A DNA stretch of 64,000 nt from Emiliania huxleyi CCMP1516 (taxonomy: Eukaryota; Haptophyta; Isochrysidales; Noelaerhabdaceae). Position numbers and translations under genes: made by a program. The DNA lies in the NCBI RefSeq assembly GCF_000372725.1, contig NW_005201392.1:976251-1040250 (forward strand), in the 5' to 3' direction. Every line of letters begins with the position of its first letter. Positions within the stretch are counted from its first letter, which is position 1. The notes under the pieces are model-generated. The model made no database searches, was not told the origin of the DNA, and saw only the letters and a program-made list of their open reading frames with translations. Of this stretch, positions 20,965 to 32,001 are shown piece by piece.

Positions 20965-21455
20965 TCGCGGCGATTGGCTCCGCAGTCGAGCATGCGTTGG
21001 GGCTGGCCTGCGGTGGCGTGGCCGTGCCTCGTGTGAGCTCCGCACAGCGTGTGGCAGCATTTGCGATTTGGGTGTGGTTGTGGGGAGGGGGGGGCGGGGG
21101 GGGTGAAATCGGCACAAAGCCGGAACCGCCACTCCATGTCCAGTCGTGAGTTGGGTTTGTGAACGCGAACGGTAGAGTTCAATCGCGATCCGCTGTCCGC
21201 CTGAGTGTGTAGACTCATAAAGAGAAAGGTGTGGTCACTCTTGGGTAGTGGTCTTGGTACTTGGAGCGCGCACTCGCTTTTCTGAGTTTCTTGTTTGTTG
21301 TTTCAAAAAAATAAAGCCGAAAGCCGTAGAATCGTTCCGGCTTCCGCGAGCGCTGCGCCGTGCGCGTAGAGCGTGTGAAGGCCTCGAGATATCTTATTTG
21401 TAATAACGTAACTCTCTCGCACAATCCTCAGTCCTAGTCCCAGCATCTAGGATCC
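20965..21455. other. Convergent intergenic spacer
   Basis: This lies between the stops of the coiled-coil gene (+) and the CHAT gene (-). It includes a G-rich run at about 21083-21101 and an AATAAA near 21309 that could serve the plus-strand gene. No coding frame is supported. Confidence 0.5.
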
Positions 21456-24400
21456 CTACACAGACTTGCGCGGCTGGGGCGAGGGCGAACCCGGCAATAG
21501 GTACCCGTCGAAATCCAGAGCGGCGTACGCCTTGCGCTCGCCGCGACGACCTCTCCTCGGGCTCCTGTCGCGGCTCGAAATGCTGCTGCCGCCGCCGCCG
21601 CCGCCGCCACCCGCCCACGGCCTTCGGCCGGATGCGACCCCACTGCCCGCGGGCGAGGAGAAAACGGCCTGCAAACGCTCAATCACCGAGACGAGGCCGG
21701 CATCGCTCAGGCCCCCGGCAGCATCGCTCAGCCGCGCAGTCGCCTGAGCAATCTCTGCCAGCGCGGCCTCCACAGGCCAGACGCGCAGCCCACCGGCAAG
21801 TAGCCCACTGCCCTCGCTTGCGCGACCCTCCGGTGGCAGCCGCCGGCGCGACCCGCCCGTCTGCCGCGGTGACGCAAGCGACGAGCTCAGCGGCGCGAGG
21901 TCAGGCGCCGCGGGCGAATCCGCCTTGACGAGTCGCGCCTGCTGGCTCGGCTTGAGCGATCGCAACTCTGCGAGCAGCGCCCCGACGGTGGTGTCGCGCA
22001 GGCGGCACGCCGCCCACTGAATGTTTGTGGGCACGCCTCCGAGCCGAGCAATGAGCTCGTGCCGCCGCAGCGCCGTGAGCACGTCGGCGGGCGCGGACGA
22101 GCCAGCCGCGCGTTCCGCGGCCTCGTCAAGCAGCTCCGCCGCGTCGAGCTCGCGCTCTGTCAGCTCGATCAGCAAGAGCGCCGCGTCCCGCTCGCTCATC
22201 GGCGCGAGGGTGATGGAGTAGATCGAGACGGGCGTCGTCATCCGCGCGTCGTCGTCCGCGTCGTGAGCAGCGGCGAAGTCATCGGCCGCGAGCAGCGAGG
22301 ACGAGTTGGAGCAGAGGAGCAGACGCACGCCCGCAGAGAGGAGCGAGTGGAGGAAGAAGACGAACTGTGGCCGCGAAGCGTTGATGGCCGCCTCGCACCG
22401 GTCGAGGATAAGGAGGCAACAATTGTACTGGGCGAGGTGCGTCGAGAGCTCATCGTTCGACCGCGCCGGGAAATGCAGAGTCGCGCCGAGCCGGGCGCGC
22501 ACGCGGTCCGTCCTTCGCAGCCCCTCGAGCGAGCAGCAAAAGATGCCGTGCGGGAACGCGCCGCGCTGGCGCAAGTAGGCCGCCGCCTCGAGGATAAGGG
22601 CAGACTTCCCGTACCCTTTGGCCCCGTAGACGCAGGTGATCTGGTTGGTGAGGCACGAGTGGAGCAGCTCGTGCAGCTCGAGGTGCCGACCCACAAACGC
22701 TGCCCCGTGTGCCAGTTGCTCGCTGGCCGCGGCCTCAGCCTCCTCGGCCCCTCCGACGGCCACACGGCCTCCCGCAGCACCACGACCGCCGCGCAACTCA
22801 CGCCGAGAGGAGGATGCGGCGAGGCCGAACTCTGCGGCGGCGGCCGCCGGTGGGGGCAGCGACGGACTGCCCCCGTCGTCGGTGACGTAGGGCAGGTTCC
22901 AAGGGCAGAGCTTCGGGCTCACGTCGATCAGCTCCCCCGGAGGAGGGAGCGGGCCCAGCGACGCGGCAGCGCCAATGAGGACAAAACCACCCGCCACCGG
23001 GGCGTGGAGGGACGCGCTTGCAGCCTCGAAGGCCTCGCGCGGCGCCGCGCCGCGCAGCAGCGCCGTGTAGAAGGCGGCAGAAAAGGCGGTGACGTCCGCC
23101 TCGGGGAGGAAGCCGCGCAAGGCCACCACCGTCTCGCAGCCCGCCTCGAGAAACGCGCGGCCGGCGGGCTCAGACCCGCGCGCGGTGAGAAAGACGAGAG
23201 AAGGGGTGCTGGGTGCGGCGGCGAGCATCGCACGCAGCTCCTCCAGAGGCAACGGCGACAGCTCGCCCGCGTCCGCCTCGAGCGCTAGGCCCCCAGCATA
23301 GTCGGGCGCGGGCAGCAAGTGGAGCATCGGCCGATCCTGCTGGTCGAGCGCCGCGGCGAGCGTGCGCCGGGTCAAAATCTCTAGCTGCACCTGCAGCGAG
23401 ACGCCGAGCGGCGAGAGGGCCTCGAGGAGCGCACGCCAGCAGCGAACCCCCGCCCTCTTCGGGAAAGCGACCGGCCCCCAACTACCGTCGCCGCCCGTTG
23501 GTGATGCCCGGGTCGCGTCGCCGTCGCTGGGCCTGTCGCCGGCAAGGCTGTGGCCAGCCGGCGCCCATGCGACGAGCGGCGCGGCGTCGAGCACCAACAG
23601 CCGGCCAGCGCCGCGGCCCTGCGCACGCGCGCGTTGGAGCAGCGCGCGCCGGACCGCCTCGCCGGCGGCCCGCGACTCCTGCGCGCGTAGGCCGTCGCCG
23701 CGCTGCTGCCACAGCCCCGCGGCGAGCTGTAGCTGCTCGCGCGCGCCATCAAGGTCGCCGAGCGCCGCGCGCGCCTTGCCGCGTAGCTCAATGACCGCGG
23801 GGTCGGTGGTGCCGCACTCCCCCAACATGTCGACGGCGCGGCGTGGCTCGCCGCGAATCAGAGCGAGCTTGGCCAGCCCGACGGTCGCCGCCCTCCAATG
23901 CTCATGGTCCTCATCGCCACCCTCGTCGGCGCCGTCACCACCGCGGTCTCCGCTGTGCTCTTCCGTGCCTCCTGCCCGCCCGTTGCCCCCGTCTCCGCCC
24001 ACATTGGGGAAGCAAGCTAGAGGAGAGCGCAGCCGACGAAGCACCTAAGAGTGGAGGTCGGCGTTGGGGCGCGAGGGTGTGTGCGGGGAGAGCGCGCAGC
24101 GGGGGAAGTGCAGAGGCACCTCGCGGTAGAGGTTGTCTGCACGCGCCAGATCCGCGGCGTGCGCCTCCCGCGAGCGCGGCGACATCTGGCCGCGCGCCAG
24201 GGAGAGCGCAAAGGGTGCGGCGAGCTGCGGGCTGCTGAGGAGCCCTGCGCTCGCGCGCCGCCAAAGGCTGTCGCTGGCCCCTGCAGCGGCTGAGTCGGCA
24301 AGCCCACCGTGAGGTCGCTGAGACAGCCTCTCGGCCACAGTGAGGTCGTTGAGGCCAGCGACGATGGCGTCGTCCATTTGGTTGAGCTTGTCCTTGATGT

Positions 24401-27400
24401 AGCTGTCGCCCAGCATGAGCAGCGCACGCACGAGCCCAGAGACCCACCGGCGGCCCCGCTCCGACCCCGAGGCCATGAGCGCAACCTGCCGCCAGAGCCC
24501 CGCTGGCCCTTCGACCGCCGCACCTGGCGTGAAAGTGGTGGCGAGCAGTGGCGACTCAGCCGGCTGCGCATCGCTCGCCACGCCGCCCGAGAGGCTGCCT
24601 GTGGCTGGCGGCGGCGAGCCCGTGCAGCAAGACGAGTCATGCCGCCCGAGAGGGAGCGCTGGCCAAGTCTGCGAGAGGAACGAGCCCGCACTAGCGCCGC
24701 CGCCGGTGGCGCTGGCGGCGCTGGCGGCGGGGCTGTCGTCGCCGCAGCCGGGTGGATGCAAGCCGGACGGGGCAAAGCCCGACGACTGGCGAGAGAGACT
24801 GGGGAAGAGCGTCGCGTCAAGGAGGAGGGGATCGCCACCTCCAACCGCCGCTCCAACCGCCACCTCCTCGGCGGCGTCAGCGTCGCGTTCTCCGCCGCCC
24901 TCGGAGCGGTGCGCGGCGTCGTCGTCGTTTCCGCCGCTGCCGTAGCCGGAGTCGGAGGCGTTCGACCCTTTGCCGCCCTCGGGCTCGGCCTCGGAGTAAG
25001 CGAGCACCGCGGCGGACAGCACCTCCTGCACCGCCGACATGTCCTCTCCGAGCTGCAGCATCTGATCGCCAAGGAGGAGCCGAAGCTCGCCCAGCCGCGC
25101 GGGCGGCACCTCGAGCACCTGCAGCGCGTCGAGTGTGCGGCGCGCGGCCGATGCCGACTCCTCCCTCCGGCCGAGCAACGCGAGGATGCGAGCGAGGGCC
25201 TCGCCCACGCGTGCAGTGTGCCGCACTAAGGAGCTCGCCCCACCGCCGCCACTGCCGATGTCGCCGATGACGCTGCCACCACCGCCGACGCTGTCGGAGA
25301 GCGACGACGTGATACTGAGCGCCTCGGAGCAATCGCCGGGCGCCGCGCCGCTGGCGCGAATCAGCTGCAGCCGCTCGTCGGTGAGGCATGCCCACAGGTT
25401 TGGCGCGAGCACCTCGGTGAAAAACTTGCGCCAGCGCGCCAAATCCTCGCCGCCCTCGACGCCCTCGCTCACCCCGTCGGCAATCTCGCCGCCCTGTGTG
25501 GTGGAGCTCCTCCGACCGGAGGGACTACCCGATGTCGCGGGCAGCGCAAACGAGGTGTGCCCCGGTGCTGCCATGGCCTCGCTACGGGCGTTGGCCTCGA
25601 GCAACGCGACAAAGCGTTCGCCGAGAGTGGCGAGCCGGCGCGCGCAGCGGCCCGCGAGCAAGCGCATCGGCGGCGTCGGCAGGAGCGGATCGAGCACCCC
25701 GTGGTCGAGCTCCGAGATGTAAGAGGTCAGGAGCTCGGACATGCCCGCCTCGTGGCGCGGGCTATCGCCGCCGCGCGGCGACATCGCTGGCCGTCGCTCG
25801 GGCGGTGAGGCTGCCGCACCGAGTTGGAGGGTGCGGCGGCGGACGAGCCAGCGAGCGTCGGCGGGCGGGCCAATCGGCGCCGCCTCTGGCGGCTGATCGG
25901 GCCGCTGCACCAAATGCTGCATGAGCGGCCCCCACGGCGGCGGCGGTGGCAGCTCAGCCTCGGCGGAGGGAGAGCCGCCGCCCTGCACCGCCTCGGCGAT
26001 CACCTGCGCGACACCTTCATCCGCGCTACTACTCCATAGGGCGTCGAGGTCGGCGGGCGTGGCGCCGCCAGGAAGGAGAGAGAGGAGCGCAAGGAGCGAG
26101 TACGCAGCGGCGTTGTGCTGGCGGAGCAGACCGAGCAGCACCTGCACCGACCGGCGCTGCGATTCGTGCAGCGCCTCGGAGGGCGTGCCGGCGCCGCCTG
26201 CTCCGGCGATGGCGCTGCTGCTCTCGCCGTCCCCGCCGTCTCCGTCGTCGCGGTCTCCACCCGAGCAGTGCGTGCTGGCGTATACCGCGCTGGGCTCGGC
26301 CACTGGTGGCGTCGCCGTGCTGTCGCCCACCCGTTGCTCGCCCGACTCCTCCAGCGGTATTGTCAGGAACACGCGTGGGGTTTCCTCCGGCCCCTCCGGT
26401 GGGGTGGTGTCGGCCCCGCCTGCCGCACTGCTGCGATCGCCTCCACCGGCACCGCCGGCACCACGGCGCTCCTCGCGAGCGGGTCCGGAGGAGGGCGTCG
26501 CTGTGACTCCATCTGGAGGACGCGGCACACCCTCCGAGTCGGCAGAGCTGCGGCCAGACCCCAGCGCAGAACCAGGCGCGCTCCGGCGACGCGGCTGCGA
26601 GGAAACGCCAGCGCCTCCGCGAGGCTCGTCAGCGTGCCACGCCCCGCGCGCAAAGACCGGGTCCGAGGCTGAGGCGACTTGCACAGCCACAGAGGCGAGG
26701 GCTGACACCACGGGTGGAGGCGGCGGCGAGGCACTCGCGGCACCGCCGGCTGACGCGAGGGTGGTCTGCGTGTCCTTCGACACGGCTCTCGCCGCCATGG
26801 GCTGCCCGCCGTGATCAGCTGCTTGGTCCATGTCGGCAGGCGCTAGCGGCGCCGCCAGCGCTAGCGGCGCCTGCGCCCTCGCCGGCGCCCTGAGCAGCTC
26901 CCGCTCAAGCTCCGCCAGCGAGACGCCCGAGCGCAGCAGCGGCGCGTTCTGGCATATGGCGCCCGGCAGCCCGGCGAGCGCTCGGAGCACCGGGTGGCCG
27001 ATGAGCGCGCCGGGCGGTCGCAGATCCGGCGGGAGCACCTCGAGGGCGAGCTCGCGGAAGAGTCGTGCCGCGTCGTACTCGGAGAGCGGAGACACGTCGA
27101 TCAGCCGCTCGCCCTGCGATCCGTTGAAGACGCCACTTCGTTGCCGCGCGGTGCACAGCACGCGCAGCTCCTTTGTGGCGAGCAGCTTTGCGACGAGCGC
27201 CTGGACGCCCTTGCAGTCACAGCCGTCGTCGACGTTGTCGAGGATCAGCAAGCCGCGCCACAGCTTGAGCCCCCGCGAGACGTCGGGCAGCGACCGGAGC
27301 TCCATATCGAGCGCCTCGGTGAGCGCCGCGAGCGCCTCCGACTGGGAGCGCCGCCCTGCAAGCTCGACGCAGACGCACCCGTCGGGGAACCAGCGCCGCT

Positions 27401-29403
27401 CGTAGAGGTGACCCGCGGCGGCGATCGCAAGGCTCGTCTTGCCTACGGAAGTGTCTCGGAAGTGTCTCGGAAGTGCCTTGGAAGTGTCTCGGCAATGTCT
27501 CCGAGGCTCGTCTTGCCTACCCCTGGCGCGCCGGTCAGCGTGAGCAGCCGGACCTCCTTATTCCGCTTGCGGCCGAGGGTGAGCACGAGCTCGCGCAGCT
27601 CTACTGCGCGGCCTGTTCACAGCTCGAGGTGTGAAGAGACGCTATTCACAGCTAGAGGGCGCAGCTCTACGGCGCGGCCGAGGAAGGGCTTCGGCAGGTA
27701 GGGCGGCTCGAGGCCCGGCAGCGGGTTCCGCTCGAGGGGCTCGCCCGGCCACAGCGAGCCGGGCGGGAAGAGGACCGCCTCGTGCGGGTCCCTGGGAGGG
27801 GGAGGCGGCATCGAGAGCCGGCCGCCGGCCGACGCGCGCGCGGGTGGCGGCGCCGGCAGCAGGATGAACTTTGCCGCCTCGGCCGCCGGGTGGAGCATCC
27901 TCGCCGAAGGGGCAGTGCCGGCGAGCGCGGCGGTGCCCATCTCGAAGGCGGCGCGGACGGAGTTGCCCTGCACCAGCGCAAGGTAGAGGTGGCGCGCAAA
28001 GAGCGCCTACGCCGTGCAAGACAGCCGGGGCCGTGAGCACGGCATCGCGCCGTAGACTCCTAGCACCGCGTGAATACACGAGTGCAGTGAGCACCGCTCA
28101 ATGCAGCTGGATACGGCTGAGTGCGGGAGTCCTTAAGATGGGGAGATGTGGGGAGATGTGGGGAGATGTGGGGAGATGTGGGGATCCGTGCTCCGCATCT
28201 AGTGGCGAGCGCCGCAGCGTCGTCGAGCACCTTTGCATCCGCGCGCACACCGACGACATGGGGGACGCCGCACGCGGCGAAGACCTCCGCGGCCGGCTGC
28301 GAGTGGCACGCCGACACGAAGACGAGCCGCGTGCCTCGCACCAGGTTGGCTGGCGCGAGCAGCGCGTGCAGCCGGTCGAGCGAGAGCTGGTCGAGCGAGC
28401 CCTCGTCGTCCTCGAAGCCGAGGAAGAAGGCGCCGGTCTCCTCGTCGATGTCGCCGTGGCAGACGAGGTGGAGCATGAGCGGCTGCAGCGCGAGCATCTC
28501 GCCGAGCGCGGCGCTGCTCGCGACGCCGGAGGACAGCGTGAGGTGCTTGCGCGCGCGCCGCAGCACGTCCAGCAGCGCCTTGACCTCGCCCTTAAAGTCC
28601 AGGGTGAGTGCCTGGTGGTCGAGGGGCAGGATGCGCCGGTTCTTCCTCCAGACCAGCGGCGCCGCGTGAAGCAGCGCGAGCTCGAGCCGCCCGCCACCCG
28701 TGTACAGCGCGCTGCCGCCAAAGCCGTAGAGCGCGCCCGCCGCGTAGCCTCCGGGCGCGGGCGACTGCTGATCCGGCACCGAGTGCGCCCCCCCGGAGGG
28801 CTGGGAGCGGAATCGCGCGACCTGCGGCTCGGGCGCCGCCGACGTCGAGGCCAGCGAGTGCTCGCGGCGCAGGATGCCACTCGGCAAGCGCTGGCACTGA
28901 TCGAGGGGCGAGGATGCCTCTGCGCCCGGCCCGGCTGCCAAGGCGGGAGATTCGCGGCACGACAGCTGGCGGTGCGATGCCGCCTCGCCAGAGGTTATGG
29001 AGTCAGAATGACAGCCAAGCAGCATGTCCGAGGCGCGGCGAGGCGGCCGAGGCGTCGTCATCGACGAGGAGCGCTCCGAGCACGGCGGCGGGGTCGGCTC
29101 GCGGACGAGGGCGCTAGGCGTCAGCGGGAGCAGAGGAGCCATCTCAGCCCGCAGCTCGAGAAGCCGCGCCGACCCGACCTGCGAGCATCCCTCCAGCGGA
29201 AGTACCGCGCCGATGAGGGACCATGCCTCAAAGACGCTGTCGAATGCTCGCACAGCCTTGAGCCTCGTCGTGTCGACGCCGTCCGCCTGCAGCAGGGCGA
29301 TCACCTGCTCCGCGGAGATGACGTCCTCAGCCCAGTTGACGCGCAGCAGCAACCGGGTCGGGTCGGCTCCGAGAGTGTAGCGGAGAGCAAGCTCGGCCAC
29401 CAT
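21456..29403 (-). CDS. NLR-like protein with two CHAT-NB-ARC modules
   Basis: This is a 2,508-residue STAND-type protein. Exons are 28213-29403, 27679-28006, 27517-27612, 24120-27442 and 21456-24044, and together they keep one frame. Module 1 is a CHAT caspase-like domain with the dyad intact: His in LHLVCHGDIDEE (about residue 315) and Cys in VFVSACHSQPAAEV (about 366). A P-loop ATPase follows (LTLTGAPGVGKTSLAIAA, then LLILDNVDDG). A long disordered and helical linker with TPR-like helices follows. Module 2 repeats the plan but reads LHLLPAPD and VFLTARGSEP, so His and Cys are gone. It ends with a second ATPase (CVYGAKGYGKSALILEAA, LLILDRCEAA). Family knowledge: such proteins oligomerise on a trigger and activate an effector. 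An immune or cell-death role here is inference. Confidence 0.82.
27443..27516 (-). repeat. 74-base intron flanked by a 16-bp exon duplication
   Basis: GTAGGCAAGACGAGCC occurs at both ends (plus-strand 27431-27446 and 27505-27520). It encodes part of the Walker A loop of the first ATPase. Splicing at G|GC to AG|GC removes exactly one copy plus four GACACTTCC-like units. A related GACACTTCC intron is at 46975-47042. Confidence 0.8.
27613..27678 (-). repeat. 66-base intron flanked by a 21-bp exon duplication
   Basis: The 21-base segment at plus-strand 27593-27613 recurs at 27659-27679 with one mismatch. On the sense strand the core is GTAGAGCTGCGC preceded by GGCCGCGC. Removing the GC-AG intron restores the FLGRAVELRELV frame that leads into the first ATPase. 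Confidence 0.78.
28007..28212 (-). mobile_element. Introner-type element, copy 2 (CHAT gene intron 1)
   Basis: This 206-base GC-AG intron has the introner 3' half in sense orientation (GTGTATTCACGCGGTGCT and further blocks to GGCGTAG at the acceptor). Its 5' half is CACATCTCCC tandem repeats. The intron start GCGCTCGC resembles the next exon start GCGCTCTT. The splice joins the catalytic part of the CHAT domain to ALFARHLYLALVQG. Confidence 0.72.
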
Positions 29404-29717
29404 GTGCACCGATTTTTTTCATCAAACGCCACCGTTAGGACCGTCCTCTCGTTTCTTTCTCTCTTTACATCGGCTGGCTAACGGCAATAACACAGGCACT
29501 GGAAAGTTTACGCTTCCTCCAGCAGGCCTCCGGCACATCGATATGCAGTTCGGGCTCGAGTGAGGGCCGCGGTTGCGCGGGGCCGGGCTACGGGGGGCCT
29601 TGCTCGGGCTGCCGAGAGTGATAAAAAAAATCCATTGCCGTTGCGGACAAAGAGCCCGCTCGACGCCACGATAGCCAACGCGCGCGGACAAGAACCCGCT
29701 CGTTCTCGCGCTGGCGC
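29404..29717. promoter_or_regulatory. Divergent promoter region
   Basis: These 314 bases separate the start of the CHAT gene (-) from the start of the coiled-coil repeat gene (+), so they must hold both promoters or a shared one. I see a T/C-rich stretch at about 29445-29465 and no clear TATA box. Confidence 0.4.
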
Positions 29718-31700
29718 ATGCAGGCGCCCGCGCGGATCCGAGGCGCGGACTTTGCGCAGCCCTGGCATGCTGACGCTGCCGAGCGTCAGGTGCTCGAGGC
29801 TGAGCGGCGGCACTCCACGCTCATGATGACAGCCGCTGCGGACGGGGCCTGGCGCGCCGTGAGCCACCGCACGCAACGCGCAGACGACATCCTTGCCATC
29901 CAGGATCGCAACCGGATCTTGCAGGTAGAGCTCAATCGCCTGCGTGAGGAGAAGGCCACGGTCGAGGCGGAGGCGCAAGCCTTCAAGCAGAGGATGGAGT
30001 CGGCCGTGAGCAGCTTCGAGGTCATCATCGAGCAGGCGGTCCAGGAGAAGGCCAACACCTTCCAGCAGCTGGTGGAAACGAGGCAGCGGCTCAAGCAATC
30101 CCAGCGGCAGCAGCGCACCGCTGCCGCCAAGGCGGGCCCGAAGCAGCTCACGAGGGTGTTCAGGATCTGCGAGAGCCGGGACACAGCGGTCGCCCTCGCT
30201 CGCTGGCGTGGCTTTGCCGGCGAGCTACGCCACGAACGCGCTGCGGAGAAAATCGCGAGCTTCGAGGCGGCAGCCCGGGAGCCGGTACGTGAGAGGGAGG
30301 AGGAGGAGCTGCTGCGGTCGCAGCTGCAGTGCGCCGTGCAGCGGCTGGCAGCGGCAGACGGGGCGCGCGAGGAGGAGCAGCGCAAGGCCGAGGAGGCTCG
30401 GTCGGCACGGGCGGAGGCGGAGGAGCGCTTGGCGGGCGCGCGGGTTGATTTGGCCGAGTCCAAAGAGTCGTTGCGCTCCCTGCGCGCGGCCTTCAGCGCC
30501 GAGTCCGTGGCTCTCAGCGGCGAATCTACGGCGCTTGCGCGGCGGGCGTCCGAGCTGCAGGGCCAGCTTGCGGACGCGGAGCACCGCGCCGCACAAGCCA
30601 ACGAGCGTGCTTGCGAGCTGCAGGCCGAATTAGAGAGGCGCGCTGAGACGTGGTCGCTGGCGGCGCCGGGCAAGGTCGACCTGATGCGACAGATGCTGCA
30701 CGAGCAGCAGGAGGAGCTGGCCGAGGCGCGCCGCTTCTCGGCGGCCTGCAAGCTCGTCACAGCCGTCGGGCGGCGCGACACCCTCTCGCTGTCGACGGCG
30801 CTCGGCGCCTGGCGCCGCGCGTGCTCAGAGATGGGCCGCGCTGAGCTGCGCGAACAGCTTGCGGCGACGGCCGCGCGGGAGCAGCAACGCACAGCGGAGC
30901 TGCACGCGCAGCTGTCTGCGTCTGAGGGGCGCGTCGGCGCTGAGACGTGGTCGCTAGCGGCGCCGGGCAAGGTCGGCCTGATGCGACAGATGCTGCACGA
31001 GCAGCAGGAGGAGCTGGCCGAGGCGCGCCGCTTCTCGGCGGCCTGCAAGCTCGTCACAGCCGTCGGGCGGCGCGACACCCTCTCGCTGTCGACAGCGCTC
31101 GGCGCCTGGCGCCGCGCGTGCTCAGAGATGGGCCGCGCTGAGCTGCGCGAACAGCTTGCGGCGACGGCCGCGCGGGAGCAGCAACGCACAGCGGAGCTGC
31201 ACGCGCAGCTGTCTGCGTCTGAGGGGCGCGTCGGCGCTGAGACGTGGTCGCTGGCGGCGCCGGGCAAGGTCGGCCTGATGCGACAGATGCTGCACGAGCA
31301 GCAGGAGGAGCTGGCCGAGGCGCGCCGCTTCTCGGCGGCCTGCAAGCTCGTCACAGCCGTCGGGCGGCGCGACACCCTCTCGCTGTCGACGGCGCTCGGC
31401 GCCTGGCGCCGCGCGTGTTTGCTGGCTCGTGAGGCGGATCTGAGGCATACTCCCCGTCTCGCGAAACCAGCAGCTGAAGGGCTGCCGTTCATCCCGCTCG
31501 CGTCGTTGGGCGAGGCTGCTGCCGGCATCAGCCGCGATTCCCCGGGGCGCAGCTCGCCTCCGTCGCAGCCGCCCTCGGGTTCTCTCGCATCTCCACCCTC
31601 GCGGCTGCCGCCCTCGCAGCTTCGCCCGCGTCAAGTCTCTCCAACCGCCGGCGACACGCCGAGCACGCTTCCCACAATGCATTCGCTCGAAACCCTGTGA
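29718..31700 (+). CDS. Coiled-coil protein with three 99-residue tandem repeats, Sfi1-like motifs
   Basis: This is a 660-residue single-exon frame from MQAPARIRGADFAQPW. Residues about 60 to 310 are a charged coiled coil containing ALARWRGFAGELRHERAAEK. Then a 297-base unit is repeated at about 30645, 30942 and 31239, with very few differences between copies. Each unit holds LMRQMLHEQQEELAEARRF, then TALGAWRRAC and an ELREQLAATAAREQQ helix. The spaced Ala-x-x-x-Trp-Arg helices resemble centrin-binding Sfi1 repeats, which would fit a centriole or basal-body fibre protein. That link rests on pattern only. The C-terminus is serine/proline-rich and disordered. Confidence 0.68.
   Translation: MQAPARIRGADFAQPWHADAAERQVLEAERRHSTLMMTAAADGAWRAVSHRTQRADDILAIQDRNRILQVELNRLREEKATVEAEAQAFKQRMESAVSSFEVIIEQAVQEKANTFQQLVETRQRLKQSQRQQRTAAAKAGPKQLTRVFRICESRDTAVALARWRGFAGELRHERAAEKIASFEAAAREPVREREEEELLRSQLQCAVQRLAAADGAREEEQRKAEEARSARAEAEERLAGARVDLAESKESLRSLRAAFSAESVALSGESTALARRASELQGQLADAEHRAAQANERACELQAELERRAETWSLAAPGKVDLMRQMLHEQQEELAEARRFSAACKLVTAVGRRDTLSLSTALGAWRRACSEMGRAELREQLAATAAREQQRTAELHAQLSASEGRVGAETWSLAAPGKVGLMRQMLHEQQEELAEARRFSAACKLVTAVGRRDTLSLSTALGAWRRACSEMGRAELREQLAATAAREQQRTAELHAQLSASEGRVGAETWSLAAPGKVGLMRQMLHEQQEELAEARRFSAACKLVTAVGRRDTLSLSTALGAWRRACLLAREADLRHTPRLAKPAAEGLPFIPLASLGEAAAGISRDSPGRSSPPSQPPSGSLASPPSRLPPSQLRPRQVSPTAGDTPSTLPTMHSLETL
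30645..31427 (+). repeat. In-frame 297-bp tandem repeat, 2.6 copies
   Basis: Units start with GCTGAGACGTGGTCGCT at about 30645, 30942 and 31239. The second and third are almost base-for-base identical, and the first differs at a few sites (for example GTCGAC for GTCGGC). The third stops after GCCTGGCGCCGCGCGTG. Confidence 0.9.
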
Positions 31701-32001
31701 GTGAAGGCAGGGTGGGATGGTTCGGAGTGCCAGTTGGCGGGGGTTGCTCACGACGTGCAGGCGCATGTCACCGCGCACGCCGCCGCCGCCGCCCGCGCGC
31801 CAGAGAGCCCATTTTAGTAGTTCACCAGCGCGCATGAACCAGGCTGCGGGGGGCGGGACGCGCGAGACACGCGCATGCGGGTGGGGGGAGTCCAACGACA
31901 CGAGAGACGCACACGTCATGGGCCATGTGTAAAAATCCATGGGACTAGTGCGCGCAATCGTCCGGAAGTATGGAGTATGCGATTGCTCAACCTCTCAAGA
32001 C
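31701..32001. other. Convergent spacer
   Basis: This is about 300 bases between the stops of the plus-strand repeat protein and the minus-strand LRR protein. No coding frame or repeat is supported. Confidence 0.5.

Noticed and set aside
22059-23288. 409-residue plus-strand frame opposite the CHAT gene
   Set aside because: It is arginine/glutamate-rich shadow coding. The minus strand carries clear P-loop and CHAT-like strands with good frame continuity.
21456-24044. Separate gene for the second CHAT-NB-ARC module
   Set aside because: A GT-AG intron (24045-24119) joins the two frames in phase. The five-exon total is a whole number of codons, and no ATG or promoter is evident at 24.0 kb.
28139-28190. 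Possible CRISPR-like array of GGGGAGATGTGG repeats
   Set aside because: Units are directly adjacent without spacers, lie in an intron of a nuclear gene, and the contig is eukaryotic.
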